A stretch of 64,000 bases of DNA from JABFWF01 sp035539135 (GTDB taxonomy: Bacteria; Pseudomonadota; Gammaproteobacteria; Xanthomonadales; Xanthomonadaceae). The stretch covers positions 62,001-126,000 of the forward strand of contig DATLJD010000006.1 in assembly GCA_035539135.1 (NCBI GenBank), written 5' to 3'. Below are positions 44,823 through 53,217 of the stretch, piece by piece; the first letter of the stretch is position 1, and every line of letters starts with the position of its first letter. Position numbers and translations under genes: made by a program. The notes beneath the pieces are model-generated. The model saw nothing but the letters and a program-made list of their open reading frames with translations, ran no database searches and was not told the DNA's origin.

Positions 44823-46325
44823 TCAGGCCCGCGCCTCGGCGCCGTGCGGCGCCAGCACCGGGTTCGCGGCCACGGCGCGCGACTGCCGCCAGGTGCGCCA
44901 CATGTGCCAGGCCATCAGGCCCATGCCGCCCAGGATCAGCAGGCCGCCCAGCAGCCGGCCGAGGTAATAGGGATAGGTGGCCACCAGCGACTCGACGAAG
45001 CTGTAGGTCAGCGTGCCGTCGGCGTTGGTGGCGCGCCACATCAGGCCCTGGGTGATGCCCGCGATCCACATCGAGACGATGTAGAAGACGACGCCGAGGG
45101 TGTGCATCCAGAAGTGCGCGTCGATCAGCTTCGTGGAATACATCTTCGACAAGCCGAGCAGGCGCGGATAGAGCGAGTACACCGAGCCGACGGTGATCAT
45201 CGCGACCCAGCCAAGCGTGCCGGCATGCACGTGGCCCACGGTCCAGTCGGTGTAGTGGCTGAGCGAGTTGACCGTCTTGATCGACAGCAGCGGTCCCTCG
45301 AAGGTCGCGATCATGTAGAAGCTGATCGCCACGATCAGGAACTTCAGGATCGGGTCGGTGCGCAGCTTGTGCCACACGCCGGACAGCGTGAGGATGCCGT
45401 TCATCGCGCCGCCCCAGCTGGGCGCAAGCAGGATCACCGAGAACACCATGCCCACCGACTGCGCCCAGTCGGGCAGCGCGGTGTAATGGAGGTGGTGCGG
45501 GCCGGCCCACATGTAGATCGAGATCAGGGCCCAGAAGTGCACGATCGACAGCCGGTAGGAGTACACCGGGCGCTGCGCCTGCTTGGGCACGAAGTAGTAC
45601 ATCATCGCCAGGAAGCCCACGGTCAGCAGGAACGCCACCGCGTTGTGGCCGTACCACCACTGCGCCATCGCGTCGACCGCGCCGCTGTACACCGGGTACG
45701 ACTTCCACATGCCCGCTGGGATCGCCAGGTTGTTGACGATATGCAGCAGGCCGACGCCGATGATGAACGCGCCGTAGAACCAGTTGGCGACGTAGATGTG
45801 CTTGACCTTGCGCCTGGCGATCGTGGCGAAGAACAGCACGCCGTAGGCGACCCAGACCACCGCGATCAGCAGGTCCAGCGGCCATTCCAGTTCGGCGTAT
45901 TCCTTGCCCTGGGTTAGGCCCAGCGGCAGGGTGACCAGGGCCCCGACCATCGCCGCCTGCCAGCCCCAGAACACGAACGCCGACAGCCGGTCCGACAGCA
46001 GCCGCACGTGGCAGGTGCGCTGCACCACGTACAGGCTGGTGCCGATCAGCGCGGTGCCGCCGAAGCCGAAGATCACGCCGTTGGTGTGCAGCGGGCGCAG
46101 CCGGCTGTAGGTCAGCCAGGGAATATCGAAGTTGAGCGCCGGCCAGTACAGCTGGGCCGCGCACAGCACGCCGACCGCCATGCCGAGGATGCCCCAGATC
46201 ACCGTCGCGACGGTGAACTGGTGGACGACCTTGTCGTTGTAGTAGGCGGCGGGCGCGGTGGCAGGAGCCGCGGGAGCGGGCTGCGCGGAGGCGCCACCCG
46301 CGGGAGCGAGGGTGTCGAGGGTCAT
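44823..46325 (-). CDS. ccoN: cbb3 oxidase catalytic subunit I (CcoN)
   Basis: This 500-residue protein with 12 or so membrane helices holds heme b and the heme b3-CuB oxygen-reducing centre. The His-rich LYWPALNF, VVWVAYGVLFF, GHNAVAFLLT and AGPHHLHYTALPDWAQ regions are present, the last holding CuB histidines. The N-terminus has an unusual Ala/Pro stretch before YYNDKVVHQF. The ATG at 46325 is used: an in-frame ATG at 46355 overlaps the predicted -10 element and so would not be transcribed. No clear Shine-Dalgarno sequence is seen. Confidence 0.95.
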   Translation of the reverse strand: MTLDTLAPAGGASAQPAPAAPATAPAAYYNDKVVHQFTVATVIWGILGMAVGVLCAAQLYWPALNFDIPWLTYSRLRPLHTNGVIFGFGGTALIGTSLYVVQRTCHVRLLSDRLSAFVFWGWQAAMVGALVTLPLGLTQGKEYAELEWPLDLLIAVVWVAYGVLFFATIARRKVKHIYVANWFYGAFIIGVGLLHIVNNLAIPAGMWKSYPVYSGAVDAMAQWWYGHNAVAFLLTVGFLAMMYYFVPKQAQRPVYSYRLSIVHFWALISIYMWAGPHHLHYTALPDWAQSVGMVFSVILLAPSWGGAMNGILTLSGVWHKLRTDPILKFLIVAISFYMIATFEGPLLSIKTVNSLSHYTDWTVGHVHAGTLGWVAMITVGSVYSLYPRLLGLSKMYSTKLIDAHFWMHTLGVVFYIVSMWIAGITQGLMWRATNADGTLTYSFVESLVATYPYYLGRLLGGLLILGGMGLMAWHMWRTWRQSRAVAANPVLAPHGAEARA

Positions 46326-46353
46326 GGCGGGGGAGGCGGATTTCGGCCCCGCC

Positions 46354-46395
46354 ATTGTCCCGGCCGCGACTTCACCGGGTCTTGATCTGGATCAA
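46354..46395 (-). promoter_or_regulatory. FNR/ANR-controlled promoter of the cco operon
   Basis: TTGAT-CTGG-ATCAA (46382-46395) is a perfect FNR/ANR box. Reading leftward, GACAAT (46359-46354) is a -10 hexamer, which places transcription start near 46347 and the box centre at about -41.5. That is the class II activating position. It predicts microaerobic induction of ccoN and downstream genes. Confidence 0.8.
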
Positions 46396-46484
46396 TTCAC
46401 CGGCCCGGTTCAGGCGGCAGGGCGACCCGGGTCACGGTCCGGTCGTGATGCCCTCGCGTCAGCGAGTCCGCGTGACGTCGTGCC

Positions 46485-47816
46485 TCACCGGCTGGTGAAC
46501 TTCTCCAGCCCCGCGTAGTTGCGCCGATCGATCCGGTCCAGGCGCTCGTCCAGCGGTGGGTGGGTCTTGTACAGCTGGGCGAGGGCCGCCGAGCGGGTGC
46601 CGAACGCGGTCATCTTCTGCAGCACGGCGTACAGCGCCATCGGGTTGTAGCCGGCGCGCGCGAGGTAGATCTCCGAGGCCTCGTCGGCGCGGTACTCCGC
46701 GCCGCGGTCGAGGCTGGTCAGCATCACCGCGGCGCCGTGCTTGCGCACGTAGTCCTTGGCCAGTTCGCCGGCGACGCTGCCGGCGTCGATGTTGGCCGAG
46801 GCCGCTTCCTCCACCGCCGAGGCGGTCTGCTGCTTGCGGATCACGTTGTAGTGGTCGCGCTGGACGACGTGGCTGATCTCGTGGCCGAGCACGGCGCCGA
46901 CCTCGGCGTCGTCGGCCAGCAGTTCGTACATGCCGCGGGTGATCAGGATGTAGCCGCCGGGCGCGGCGAAGGCGTTGATCTCGCTGCTGTCGATCACGCC
47001 GAAGGTCCACGGCAGCTCCGGCCGAGTGGTCTGCGACGCCATCCAGCGGCCGATCCGGTTGACCCGCGCCTGCGCCGCCGCGTCCGGCCACAGCTTGGCG
47101 GCGCCGAGCACGCGGCCGGCGATCTCCGGGCCGAGCGCGAGCTCCTCGGCGGTCTGCTCGTCCTCGGACTTGCCGGTGGCCGCGTCGGCGACGTTCAGGG
47201 CGGACTCGCCCTTGCTGCCCACGCTCACGCCACCCAGCGACATCAGGCCGCGCAGCGCGCCGAGGCCGCCGCGCTTCTGCGCCTGGGTCGCGCCGCCCTG
47301 CTTGCCGCGCTTCGCTTCGGCCGCGTAGGCGACCTTGCTCGCCTTCAGGCCGTGCGCGTGCGCTTCCTGCTCGGCGGTCTCGGGATCCTCGCGGTGCGAC
47401 TCGAGCGCCTCCAGCTGCGCACCGTCGAAGGCCGCGGCCTTGAGGTCGCTCTCGTCCAGGCCGCGCACGCCCGCGGTCTCGGTGACCCGGCCCTTGCCCG
47501 CCTTGCCGGCGAACAGCGCGCGCGCGTTGGCGCCTTCGCCCTCCTTGCCGGCGTAGGCCATGCGCACGTCGTTGACGCGCACGAAGCCGCGCTTGCCGTC
47601 GGCCAGCGCGACCTCGAACCACAGCCCCTGCTGGCCGGCGATGCTGACCGCCGCGTCGCGCTTGAGCGTGGCCACCGTCGGTGCGGAAAAATCCGGCGAG
47701 GCGTGCACGGCGACCGAGGCCTTGTGCACGGTCGCCGCCATCTCGGCGGCGAGGGCGGCGGGCAGCAGCGCCACCAGCAGGGCGGGCAGCAGGCGGGCGG
47801 GGCGGATCACGGGCAT
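46485..47816 (-). CDS. Exported M48 metalloprotease with SH3-like domain
   Basis: This 443-residue protein has a signal peptide (ARLLPALLVALLPAALAAE) and an SH3-like domain (about 28-85: VHASPDFSAPTVATLKRDA). A low-complexity Gly/Lys/Ala middle precedes an M48 zinc protease domain with LGHEISHVVQRDHYNV and the second-sphere AEYRADEASEIYLARAGY. Such proteases act in periplasmic quality control. It follows the CHASE2 gene by 77 bases on the same strand and is probably co-transcribed. Substrate unknown. Confidence 0.88.
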   Translation of the reverse strand: MPVIRPARLLPALLVALLPAALAAEMAATVHKASVAVHASPDFSAPTVATLKRDAAVSIAGQQGLWFEVALADGKRGFVRVNDVRMAYAGKEGEGANARALFAGKAGKGRVTETAGVRGLDESDLKAAAFDGAQLEALESHREDPETAEQEAHAHGLKASKVAYAAEAKRGKQGGATQAQKRGGLGALRGLMSLGGVSVGSKGESALNVADAATGKSEDEQTAEELALGPEIAGRVLGAAKLWPDAAAQARVNRIGRWMASQTTRPELPWTFGVIDSSEINAFAAPGGYILITRGMYELLADDAEVGAVLGHEISHVVQRDHYNVIRKQQTASAVEEAASANIDAGSVAGELAKDYVRKHGAAVMLTSLDRGAEYRADEASEIYLARAGYNPMALYAVLQKMTAFGTRSAALAQLYKTHPPLDERLDRIDRRNYAGLEKFTSR

Positions 47817-47893
47817 GGGCGACTCCGATAGGGCTGGCGCGAGGGCGCCGATTGCCGGGGAAAACGCGATTGCGGGCGGCGACGGGCCATCCG

Positions 47894-49741
47894 TCAGGCG
47901 ATGCGTTCGGACGCCGGGGTCTCGCCCGCGGCGTGGCCGGGTTCGTCGGCGGCGAAGGCGTCGTGCAGCGACAAGGGGCGCTCGTCGTCGCTGCACAGCA
48001 GGCGGCCGAGCACCGCGCACACGCGCGCGCGGGTCTTCTCGATGGGCTCGTCCTCCGACACCGCGACGCTGATCAGGCTGGCCACGCGCACGCTGCCGTC
48101 GTCGGGCAGCACGTCGTCCAGGCCGGACAGGTAGGCGTGCAGCGCGCGCAGCTCGCGCTCGGCGGTGCGCGCGACCTTCGCGCGATCGTCGCCGCCCCAC
48201 ACCAGCACGGTGACGTCGTTCATCGCTTCCCACAGCCAGCTCTTGTATTCGACGATGCCTTCCAGCGCACGCGCCTCGGTGCCCTTGTAGAGGAAGCGGC
48301 GCAGGCGCCGGCGGTACTCGCGCAAGCGGCGCCGGAGCGCGCGCGGATCGAGGCCGGGATCCGGCACGAAGCGCAGCCGGGCGAGCGCCAGCCAGCGATG
48401 GGTGTCGGGGTCGAACTGCGGGCGGTAGTCGTCGTTGCCGATCGCATGCCCGCGCTGGGTCGCCGCATAGATCCGGCACAGGCCGAAGCACAGGCTGACG
48501 AAGCCGAGCGCGGCGAAGATGTCGAAGAACACCCCGAACGCGCCCAGCCCGACGAACGCCGCCGCGACCAGGATCAGGTTGCTGGCGACGAAGATCGCGT
48601 CCATCTCCCAGGCCGGTTCGCCGCGGAAGAACACCAGCCCGGTCAGCGCGATCAGCAGCGCCGCCAGCAGGTACTTGAAGCCGGCCGGCGGCATCCAGAT
48701 CGCGCTGCGGGCGAGCAGGGCCTCGGCCGCCTCGGCGTGGACCTCGACCCCGGGCGTGGCCGGGTTGACCGGGGTCGGCTTGGCGTCGTTGAGACCGGCC
48801 GCGGTGTAGCCGACGAAGACGCTGCGCCCGCGCAGCGGCGGCAGCGCGTCCTTCGCGTCACGGCAGACCGGCGCGCCCTCGATCAGGTCGGCGGCGCTGA
48901 CGTAGGGCAGGCGCTGGTGCGAGCGCCAGTTGACCCGCACCGCCGCCGGGAACGCGGACGCCGGCCGCCCGCTGGCCGCGGCCGCGACCTGCAGCGACAG
49001 CGACGGCAGCGCCCAGCCGTCGATGTCCTTGCGCAGCGGCACGTCGCGGATCACCCCGTCGGTATCGCGGGTCATGTCGAGCAGCGCGCTGTGTTTCGCC
49101 ATCGCCGCGCCGTAGGGCAGCAGCAGGGCGATCCGCGGGCCGGGCGTCGCCGCGTCCGGCGCAACCCTGAAGGCATTCGGGGCCTGCGACACCGGGAGCG
49201 CGCCGGCCGCGGCGTCGAAGTCCTCCGGCGCGCGGGTCGCGCCGAACACGAAGCGGCCGGCGCCGCCTTCGGCCATCGCCTCGAGGATGCCGTCGCCCAT
49301 CGGGTCGTCGGGCGAGCGCTCGGGGAACAGCACGTCGTAGCCGACCGCCTTCACCCCGGCGCGGTCGAGCGCGTCCAGCAGGTCGGCGTGCTGTTGCCGG
49401 CTCCACGGCCACGGGCCGATCCGCGCCAGCGAGCAGTCGTCGATCTCGACCACCACGACCCGGCCGGACGGCGCCGGTTCCCACGGCCGCAGCTTGATCA
49501 CCTGGTCGAAGATCGCGTCCTCGGCCGAATCGAGGTTGCGCGCGTGGGTCCAGTCCCAGGCCAGCCAACCGAGCGCGCAGGCGGCGAACAGCGGATAGAA
49601 GGCGAAGCCCAGCCTCAGCGCCGCCCACGCGTAGCGCCGCCGGTAGAAGCGCTCCAGGCGCCCCCAGCGGTCGACGAAGGTGTAGCCCAGCCAGGCCGAG
49701 CCGGCCTCCAGCCAGGACAGCAGCGAACGGTGCCAGCGCAA
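47894..49741 (-). CDS. CHASE2-domain membrane protein without recognised output domain
   Basis: This 615-residue protein has an N-terminal helix (LGFAFYPLFAACALGWLAW), a large periplasmic CHASE2 sensory domain (VVVVEIDDCSLARIGPWPWSRQQHADLLDAL to about residue 320) and three membrane helices (about 337-440). A cytoplasmic tail of about 170 residues is arginine-rich, then acidic. No GGDEF, cyclase or kinase motif is seen, although CHASE2 normally feeds such domains. The start is TTG at 49741 with a GGGGGAT sequence upstream. It precedes the M48 protease gene. Confidence 0.88.
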   Translation of the reverse strand: MRWHRSLLSWLEAGSAWLGYTFVDRWGRLERFYRRRYAWAALRLGFAFYPLFAACALGWLAWDWTHARNLDSAEDAIFDQVIKLRPWEPAPSGRVVVVEIDDCSLARIGPWPWSRQQHADLLDALDRAGVKAVGYDVLFPERSPDDPMGDGILEAMAEGGAGRFVFGATRAPEDFDAAAGALPVSQAPNAFRVAPDAATPGPRIALLLPYGAAMAKHSALLDMTRDTDGVIRDVPLRKDIDGWALPSLSLQVAAAASGRPASAFPAAVRVNWRSHQRLPYVSAADLIEGAPVCRDAKDALPPLRGRSVFVGYTAAGLNDAKPTPVNPATPGVEVHAEAAEALLARSAIWMPPAGFKYLLAALLIALTGLVFFRGEPAWEMDAIFVASNLILVAAAFVGLGAFGVFFDIFAALGFVSLCFGLCRIYAATQRGHAIGNDDYRPQFDPDTHRWLALARLRFVPDPGLDPRALRRRLREYRRRLRRFLYKGTEARALEGIVEYKSWLWEAMNDVTVLVWGGDDRAKVARTAERELRALHAYLSGLDDVLPDDGSVRVASLISVAVSEDEPIEKTRARVCAVLGRLLCSDDERPLSLHDAFAADEPGHAAGETPASERIA

Positions 49742-49814
49742 CCGCGATCCCCCCGCGCCGGTGGCGGCGCCCCGGCCGAGGATCGGGCGGGGCGCGCGCG
49801 GGTGTCAAGGCGCG

Positions 49815-50462
49815 TCAGCGCTGGCCGGAACGGGCGAAGCTGGGCGGATCCTCGCTGCCGCGCGGGGTCGGCTTGCTGGCCTCCGACGAGCCGCCGCGCA
49901 TGCCCGACTGCGCCGCATCGCCGGCACGCAGGTCGAGCACCACCCGGACCAGGCCGGCATCGGCAGACTGTTCCTCGCGCCGGAAGCCCATTGATTCGGC
50001 GAGGTCCAGCATCGGCTGGTTGTCGCCGAGCACATCGCCGTACAGGGCGTCCAGCTGCTTGCCGCGGGCCCAGCGCACCAGCCGGCGCATCAGGTGGCGG
50101 CCCAGGCCCATGCCGGCGACGAAGCCGCTGACCAGGATCGTGAACTCCGCCTCGCGCCGGCCCGGCACCATCGCGGCGCGGGCCAGTGCGCCGATCACCG
50201 CCTCGCCCGGCGGCAGGGGCTCGGCGACCACGATCGCGAACTCGTTGCGCGGATTCGGGTGGGTCAGCCGTTCGGCGGCTTCCTCGGGCAGTTCGCCCCG
50301 GGCCTGCAGGAAGCGGTCGCGGATGCCGTCCGGCTCCAGCAGGGGGAAGGCCGCGCGCAGGGGAACCGCGTCGTCGGGACGGATCGGACGGATGAGCACC
50401 TCGCGCCCGTTGGGAAGGCGCTGCTGCTCGTGCCAGGGGGGGAGTCGGTTGCGCGCGGCCAT
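49815..50462 (-). CDS. GNAT-family N-acetyltransferase
   Basis: This 215-residue acetyltransferase starts with LPNGREVLIRPIRPDDAVPLR, the opening typical of acetyltransferases related to protein acetyltransferase Pat. The acetyl-CoA loop lies in VAGMGLGRHLMRRL, and DNQPMLDLAESMGFRREE is the last motif. The C-terminal 30 residues are Ser/Pro/Gly-rich. ATG 50462 is preferred; a TTG at 50498 is possible. Substrate, small molecule or protein lysine, cannot be told. Confidence 0.88.
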   Translation of the reverse strand: MAARNRLPPWHEQQRLPNGREVLIRPIRPDDAVPLRAAFPLLEPDGIRDRFLQARGELPEEAAERLTHPNPRNEFAIVVAEPLPPGEAVIGALARAAMVPGRREAEFTILVSGFVAGMGLGRHLMRRLVRWARGKQLDALYGDVLGDNQPMLDLAESMGFRREEQSADAGLVRVVLDLRAGDAAQSGMRGGSSEASKPTPRGSEDPPSFARSGQR

Positions 50463-50680
50463 AGGAAGCCGATGCTGGCAGGAGGGAAGTGAAGCCAAGC
50501 TCTAGACAGCCCGTGATCCGGATCGCCTCACCGGTCCTCCGGGCCCCGGCGTGGGACCAGGGTCGGCCCGCCCGCGAACGGGGAACGGGCGGACGTACGG
50601 GACGGCCGAGCGGGCGGCTCACCCGGGTGGCACGCGGCCGGCCGTTACACTCTGCGCCCCGCAAGGCGAGAGAGGCGTCG

Positions 50681-51595
50681 ATGGCAGGCAATGGCGATTC
50701 CACCCGCGCGGTGCTGTTCGCGCTCGGCGCCAACTTCGCGATCGCCGGGGCCAAGGGCGTCGCCGCCTTCTTCACCGGCTCCAGCGCGATGCTGGCCGAG
50801 ACCGTGCACTCGCTGGCCGACACCGGCAACCAGCTGCTGCTGCTGTTCGGCATGCGCCAGGCGCGCAAGCCGCCCACGCCGGAATACCCGCTGGGGTACG
50901 GCAAGGCGATCTACTTCTGGTCGTTCCTGGTGGCGGTGATGCTGTTCACCGTCGGCGGCATGTTTTCGATCTACGAGGGCCTGCACAAGCTGCAGCATCC
51001 GGAAATGCTGCGGCAGTGGTGGTGGGCGGCCGGCGTGCTGGTGTTCGGCATCGTCGCCGAGGGCATCTCGATGCGCGCCTGCATGCAGGAAGTGAACAAG
51101 GCGCGCGGCGGGCGCTCTCTGTGGCGCTGGTTCCACGAAAGCCGGCAAAGCGAGCTGGTGGTGATCTTCGGCGAGGATTTTGCGGCGCTGCTCGGCCTGG
51201 TGTTCGCGCTGGTCGCGGTGCTGCTGACCGTGGTGACCGGCAACCCGTTGTGGGACGCGCTGGGCACGATGGCGATCGGCGTGCTGCTGGTGGTGGTCGC
51301 GGTGCTGGTCGCGATCGAGGTCAAGGCGATGCTGATCGGGCAGAGCGTGGACCCGCGCCGGCAGGCGGAGATGCGCAGCTTCCTCGAGGCGCGGCCGGAA
51401 GTGGACGCGGTGATCAGCCTGATCACCCTCCAGCTCGGCAACGAGGTGATGGTTTCGGTGCACGCGCGGATGGACGACAGCCCCAGCGCGGACGCCATGG
51501 TGGCGAAGATCAACCTGGTCGAGCGCGCGCTCAAGCAGGCTTTCCCCGAGGTACGCTGGAGCTTCTTCGAGCCGGAGCTGCGGCGCGGCGCCTGA
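50681..51595 (+). CDS. Cation diffusion facilitator-family transporter
   Basis: This 304-residue metal transporter has about six membrane helices and a C-terminal cytoplasmic domain. The metal-site helix 2 segment is ETVHSLADTGNQLLLL, the YPLGYGKAIYFWSF segment follows, and ARMDDSPSADAMVAKIN lies in the C-terminal domain. It should export Zn2+, Co2+, Fe2+ or Mn2+ against protons. AGAGAGG precedes the ATG. It stands alone between the GNAT and rlmJ genes. Confidence 0.93.
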   Translation: MAGNGDSTRAVLFALGANFAIAGAKGVAAFFTGSSAMLAETVHSLADTGNQLLLLFGMRQARKPPTPEYPLGYGKAIYFWSFLVAVMLFTVGGMFSIYEGLHKLQHPEMLRQWWWAAGVLVFGIVAEGISMRACMQEVNKARGGRSLWRWFHESRQSELVVIFGEDFAALLGLVFALVAVLLTVVTGNPLWDALGTMAIGVLLVVVAVLVAIEVKAMLIGQSVDPRRQAEMRSFLEARPEVDAVISLITLQLGNEVMVSVHARMDDSPSADAMVAKINLVERALKQAFPEVRWSFFEPELRRGA

Positions 51596-51598
51596 GCG

Positions 51599-52456
51599 TC
51601 AGGCCGGCGCGCGCAGCCAGTCGACGCGCGGCGCGGGCGGACCGTCCGCCAGCGCCTGCGCCAGCGCCGGCAGCGTGCGCCGCAGGCCGGCGTCGAAGCC
51701 GAACGGCGCGTTGAGCAGCAGCATGCCGCTGCCGTTCATGCGCAGCGGCGAGTCGTCCTCGCGCACCAGCAGCTCGGCCAGCAGCGCGGACTTCGCCGGC
51801 AGCGCCGCGGCCGCGCGCTGGAAGGGCCGCAGCGCGCGCCGCTGCTTGACCGGGTACCACAGCGCGAACACGCCTTGCGGCCAACGCGCGAGTCCTTCGC
51901 GCAGCGCGGCCAGCGCGCTGTCGAACTCGGCCAGCTGCGCCTCGTAGGGTGGATCCATCAGCACCAGGCCACGGCCGTAGCGCACGCCCTGCAGTTGCGG
52001 CGGCAGCAGCGCCTTCAGCGCGGCGTAGCCGTCGCGGCGGTGCACGGCGACGCGCGGGTCGCCGGCGAAGGCCGCCCGCAATGCATCGGCCTCGTCCGGC
52101 TGCAGCTCGCAGCAGGCGATCCGGTCCGGTGCGCGCAGCGCATGCGCGAGCAGCCACGGCGAGCCGGGGTAGGCGGTGGCGCCGTGTTGCGCGCGGCAGG
52201 CGGCGATGGCCTGCAGGTAGCGCGCGATCCAGGGATCGTCGGGCGGGATCGCGCCCACCCGCTGCACGCCCCCGGCCGCTTCGCCGGTGCGTTGCGCGGC
52301 CTCCGCGTCCAGCGCGTACAGCCCGCGCCCGGCGTGGGTGTCGAGCGCGAAGCAGGCCGCCGGCTTGCGCGTCAGCGCGTCGCACAACGCCAGCAGCACG
52401 ACGTGCTTGAGGACGTCGGCGTGGTTGCCGGCGTGGAAGGCGTGGCGGTAGTTCAA
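51599..52456 (-). CDS. rlmJ: 23S rRNA (adenine2030-N6)-methyltransferase RlmJ
   Basis: This 285-residue SAM-dependent enzyme methylates A2030 of 23S rRNA. NYRHAFHAGNHADVLKHVVL at the start is the RlmJ signature, DTHAGRGLYAL is the SAM loop, and LVLMDPPYEAQ the catalytic DPPY motif for N6 methylation. The TTG at 52456 lies directly before the conserved start but has no Shine-Dalgarno sequence; an in-frame GTG at 52537 would add a non-homologous leader. It diverges from creB. Confidence 0.93.
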   Translation of the reverse strand: MNYRHAFHAGNHADVLKHVVLLALCDALTRKPAACFALDTHAGRGLYALDAEAAQRTGEAAGGVQRVGAIPPDDPWIARYLQAIAACRAQHGATAYPGSPWLLAHALRAPDRIACCELQPDEADALRAAFAGDPRVAVHRRDGYAALKALLPPQLQGVRYGRGLVLMDPPYEAQLAEFDSALAALREGLARWPQGVFALWYPVKQRRALRPFQRAAAALPAKSALLAELLVREDDSPLRMNGSGMLLLNAPFGFDAGLRRTLPALAQALADGPPAPRVDWLRAPA

Positions 52457-52548
52457 GGCGGGGGCGGGGCGGGGGCCGGGCGGAGCATGGTAAGCGGTGG
52501 GCGGCGGGGTCGCGCTAGGATGCGGGCGGTTTCGCACGATGCAGCTTG

Positions 52549-53217
52549 ATGCCGAGGATCCTGGTCGCCGAGGACGAGCACGCCATCGCCGACGCGGTGC
52601 TGTACGCGCTGCGCAGCGAGGGGCTGGAGGCCGAGCACGTCACGCTGGGCGAGCAGGCGCTGGCGCGGCTGCGCGCGGGCGGGATCGACGTGCTGGTGCT
52701 GGACGTCGGCCTGCCGGACCGCAGCGGCTTCGACGTCTGCCGCGCGTTGCGCGGCTTCAGCGACGTGCCGGTGATCTTCCTCACCGCCCGCGACGGCGAG
52801 GTGGACCGCGTGCTCGGCCTCGAGCTCGGTGCCGACGACTACGTCACCAAGCCGTTCTCCCCGCGCGAGCTGGTCGCCCGCGTGCGCGCCCGGCTGCGGC
52901 GCGCGGCCGAGGCCGGCGGCTGGACCACCCGCGGCGACTTCGCGATCGACGCCGAAGGCCACCGCATCCGCTTCCGCGGCACGCCGCTGGACCTGACCCG
53001 CTACGAGCACGCGCTGCTGGCCGCGCTGCTGCAGCGGCCCGGCGCGATCCTGACCCGCGCACAGCTGCTGGACCGCGGCTGGGACGCCGGCAGCGACAGC
53101 GGCGACCGCACCGTCGACACCCACGTCAAGACCCTGCGCGCGAAGCTGCGCGCGGCCGGCGCCGACCCCGACCCGATCCGCACCCACCGCGGCCTCGGCT
53201 ACTCGCTGGAGGCCTGA
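52549..53217 (+). CDS. creB: Two-component response regulator CreB
   Basis: This 222-residue OmpR-type regulator has a receiver domain with phosphorylatable Asp52 in VLVLDVGLPD and a C-terminal winged helix (DRTVDTHVKTLRAKLRAAG). CreB activates genes carrying TTCAC-N6-TTCAC tags. Its stop codon is immediately followed by the GTG of creC, so the two are coupled. ATG 52549 follows an in-frame TTG. Confidence 0.93.
   Translation: MPRILVAEDEHAIADAVLYALRSEGLEAEHVTLGEQALARLRAGGIDVLVLDVGLPDRSGFDVCRALRGFSDVPVIFLTARDGEVDRVLGLELGADDYVTKPFSPRELVARVRARLRRAAEAGGWTTRGDFAIDAEGHRIRFRGTPLDLTRYEHALLAALLQRPGAILTRAQLLDRGWDAGSDSGDRTVDTHVKTLRAKLRAAGADPDPIRTHRGLGYSLEA

Noticed and set aside
46326..46355. ATG at 46355 as the ccoN start
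   Set aside because: It coincides with the predicted -10 hexamer downstream of a correctly placed FNR box, and the extra ten residues are not CcoN-like.
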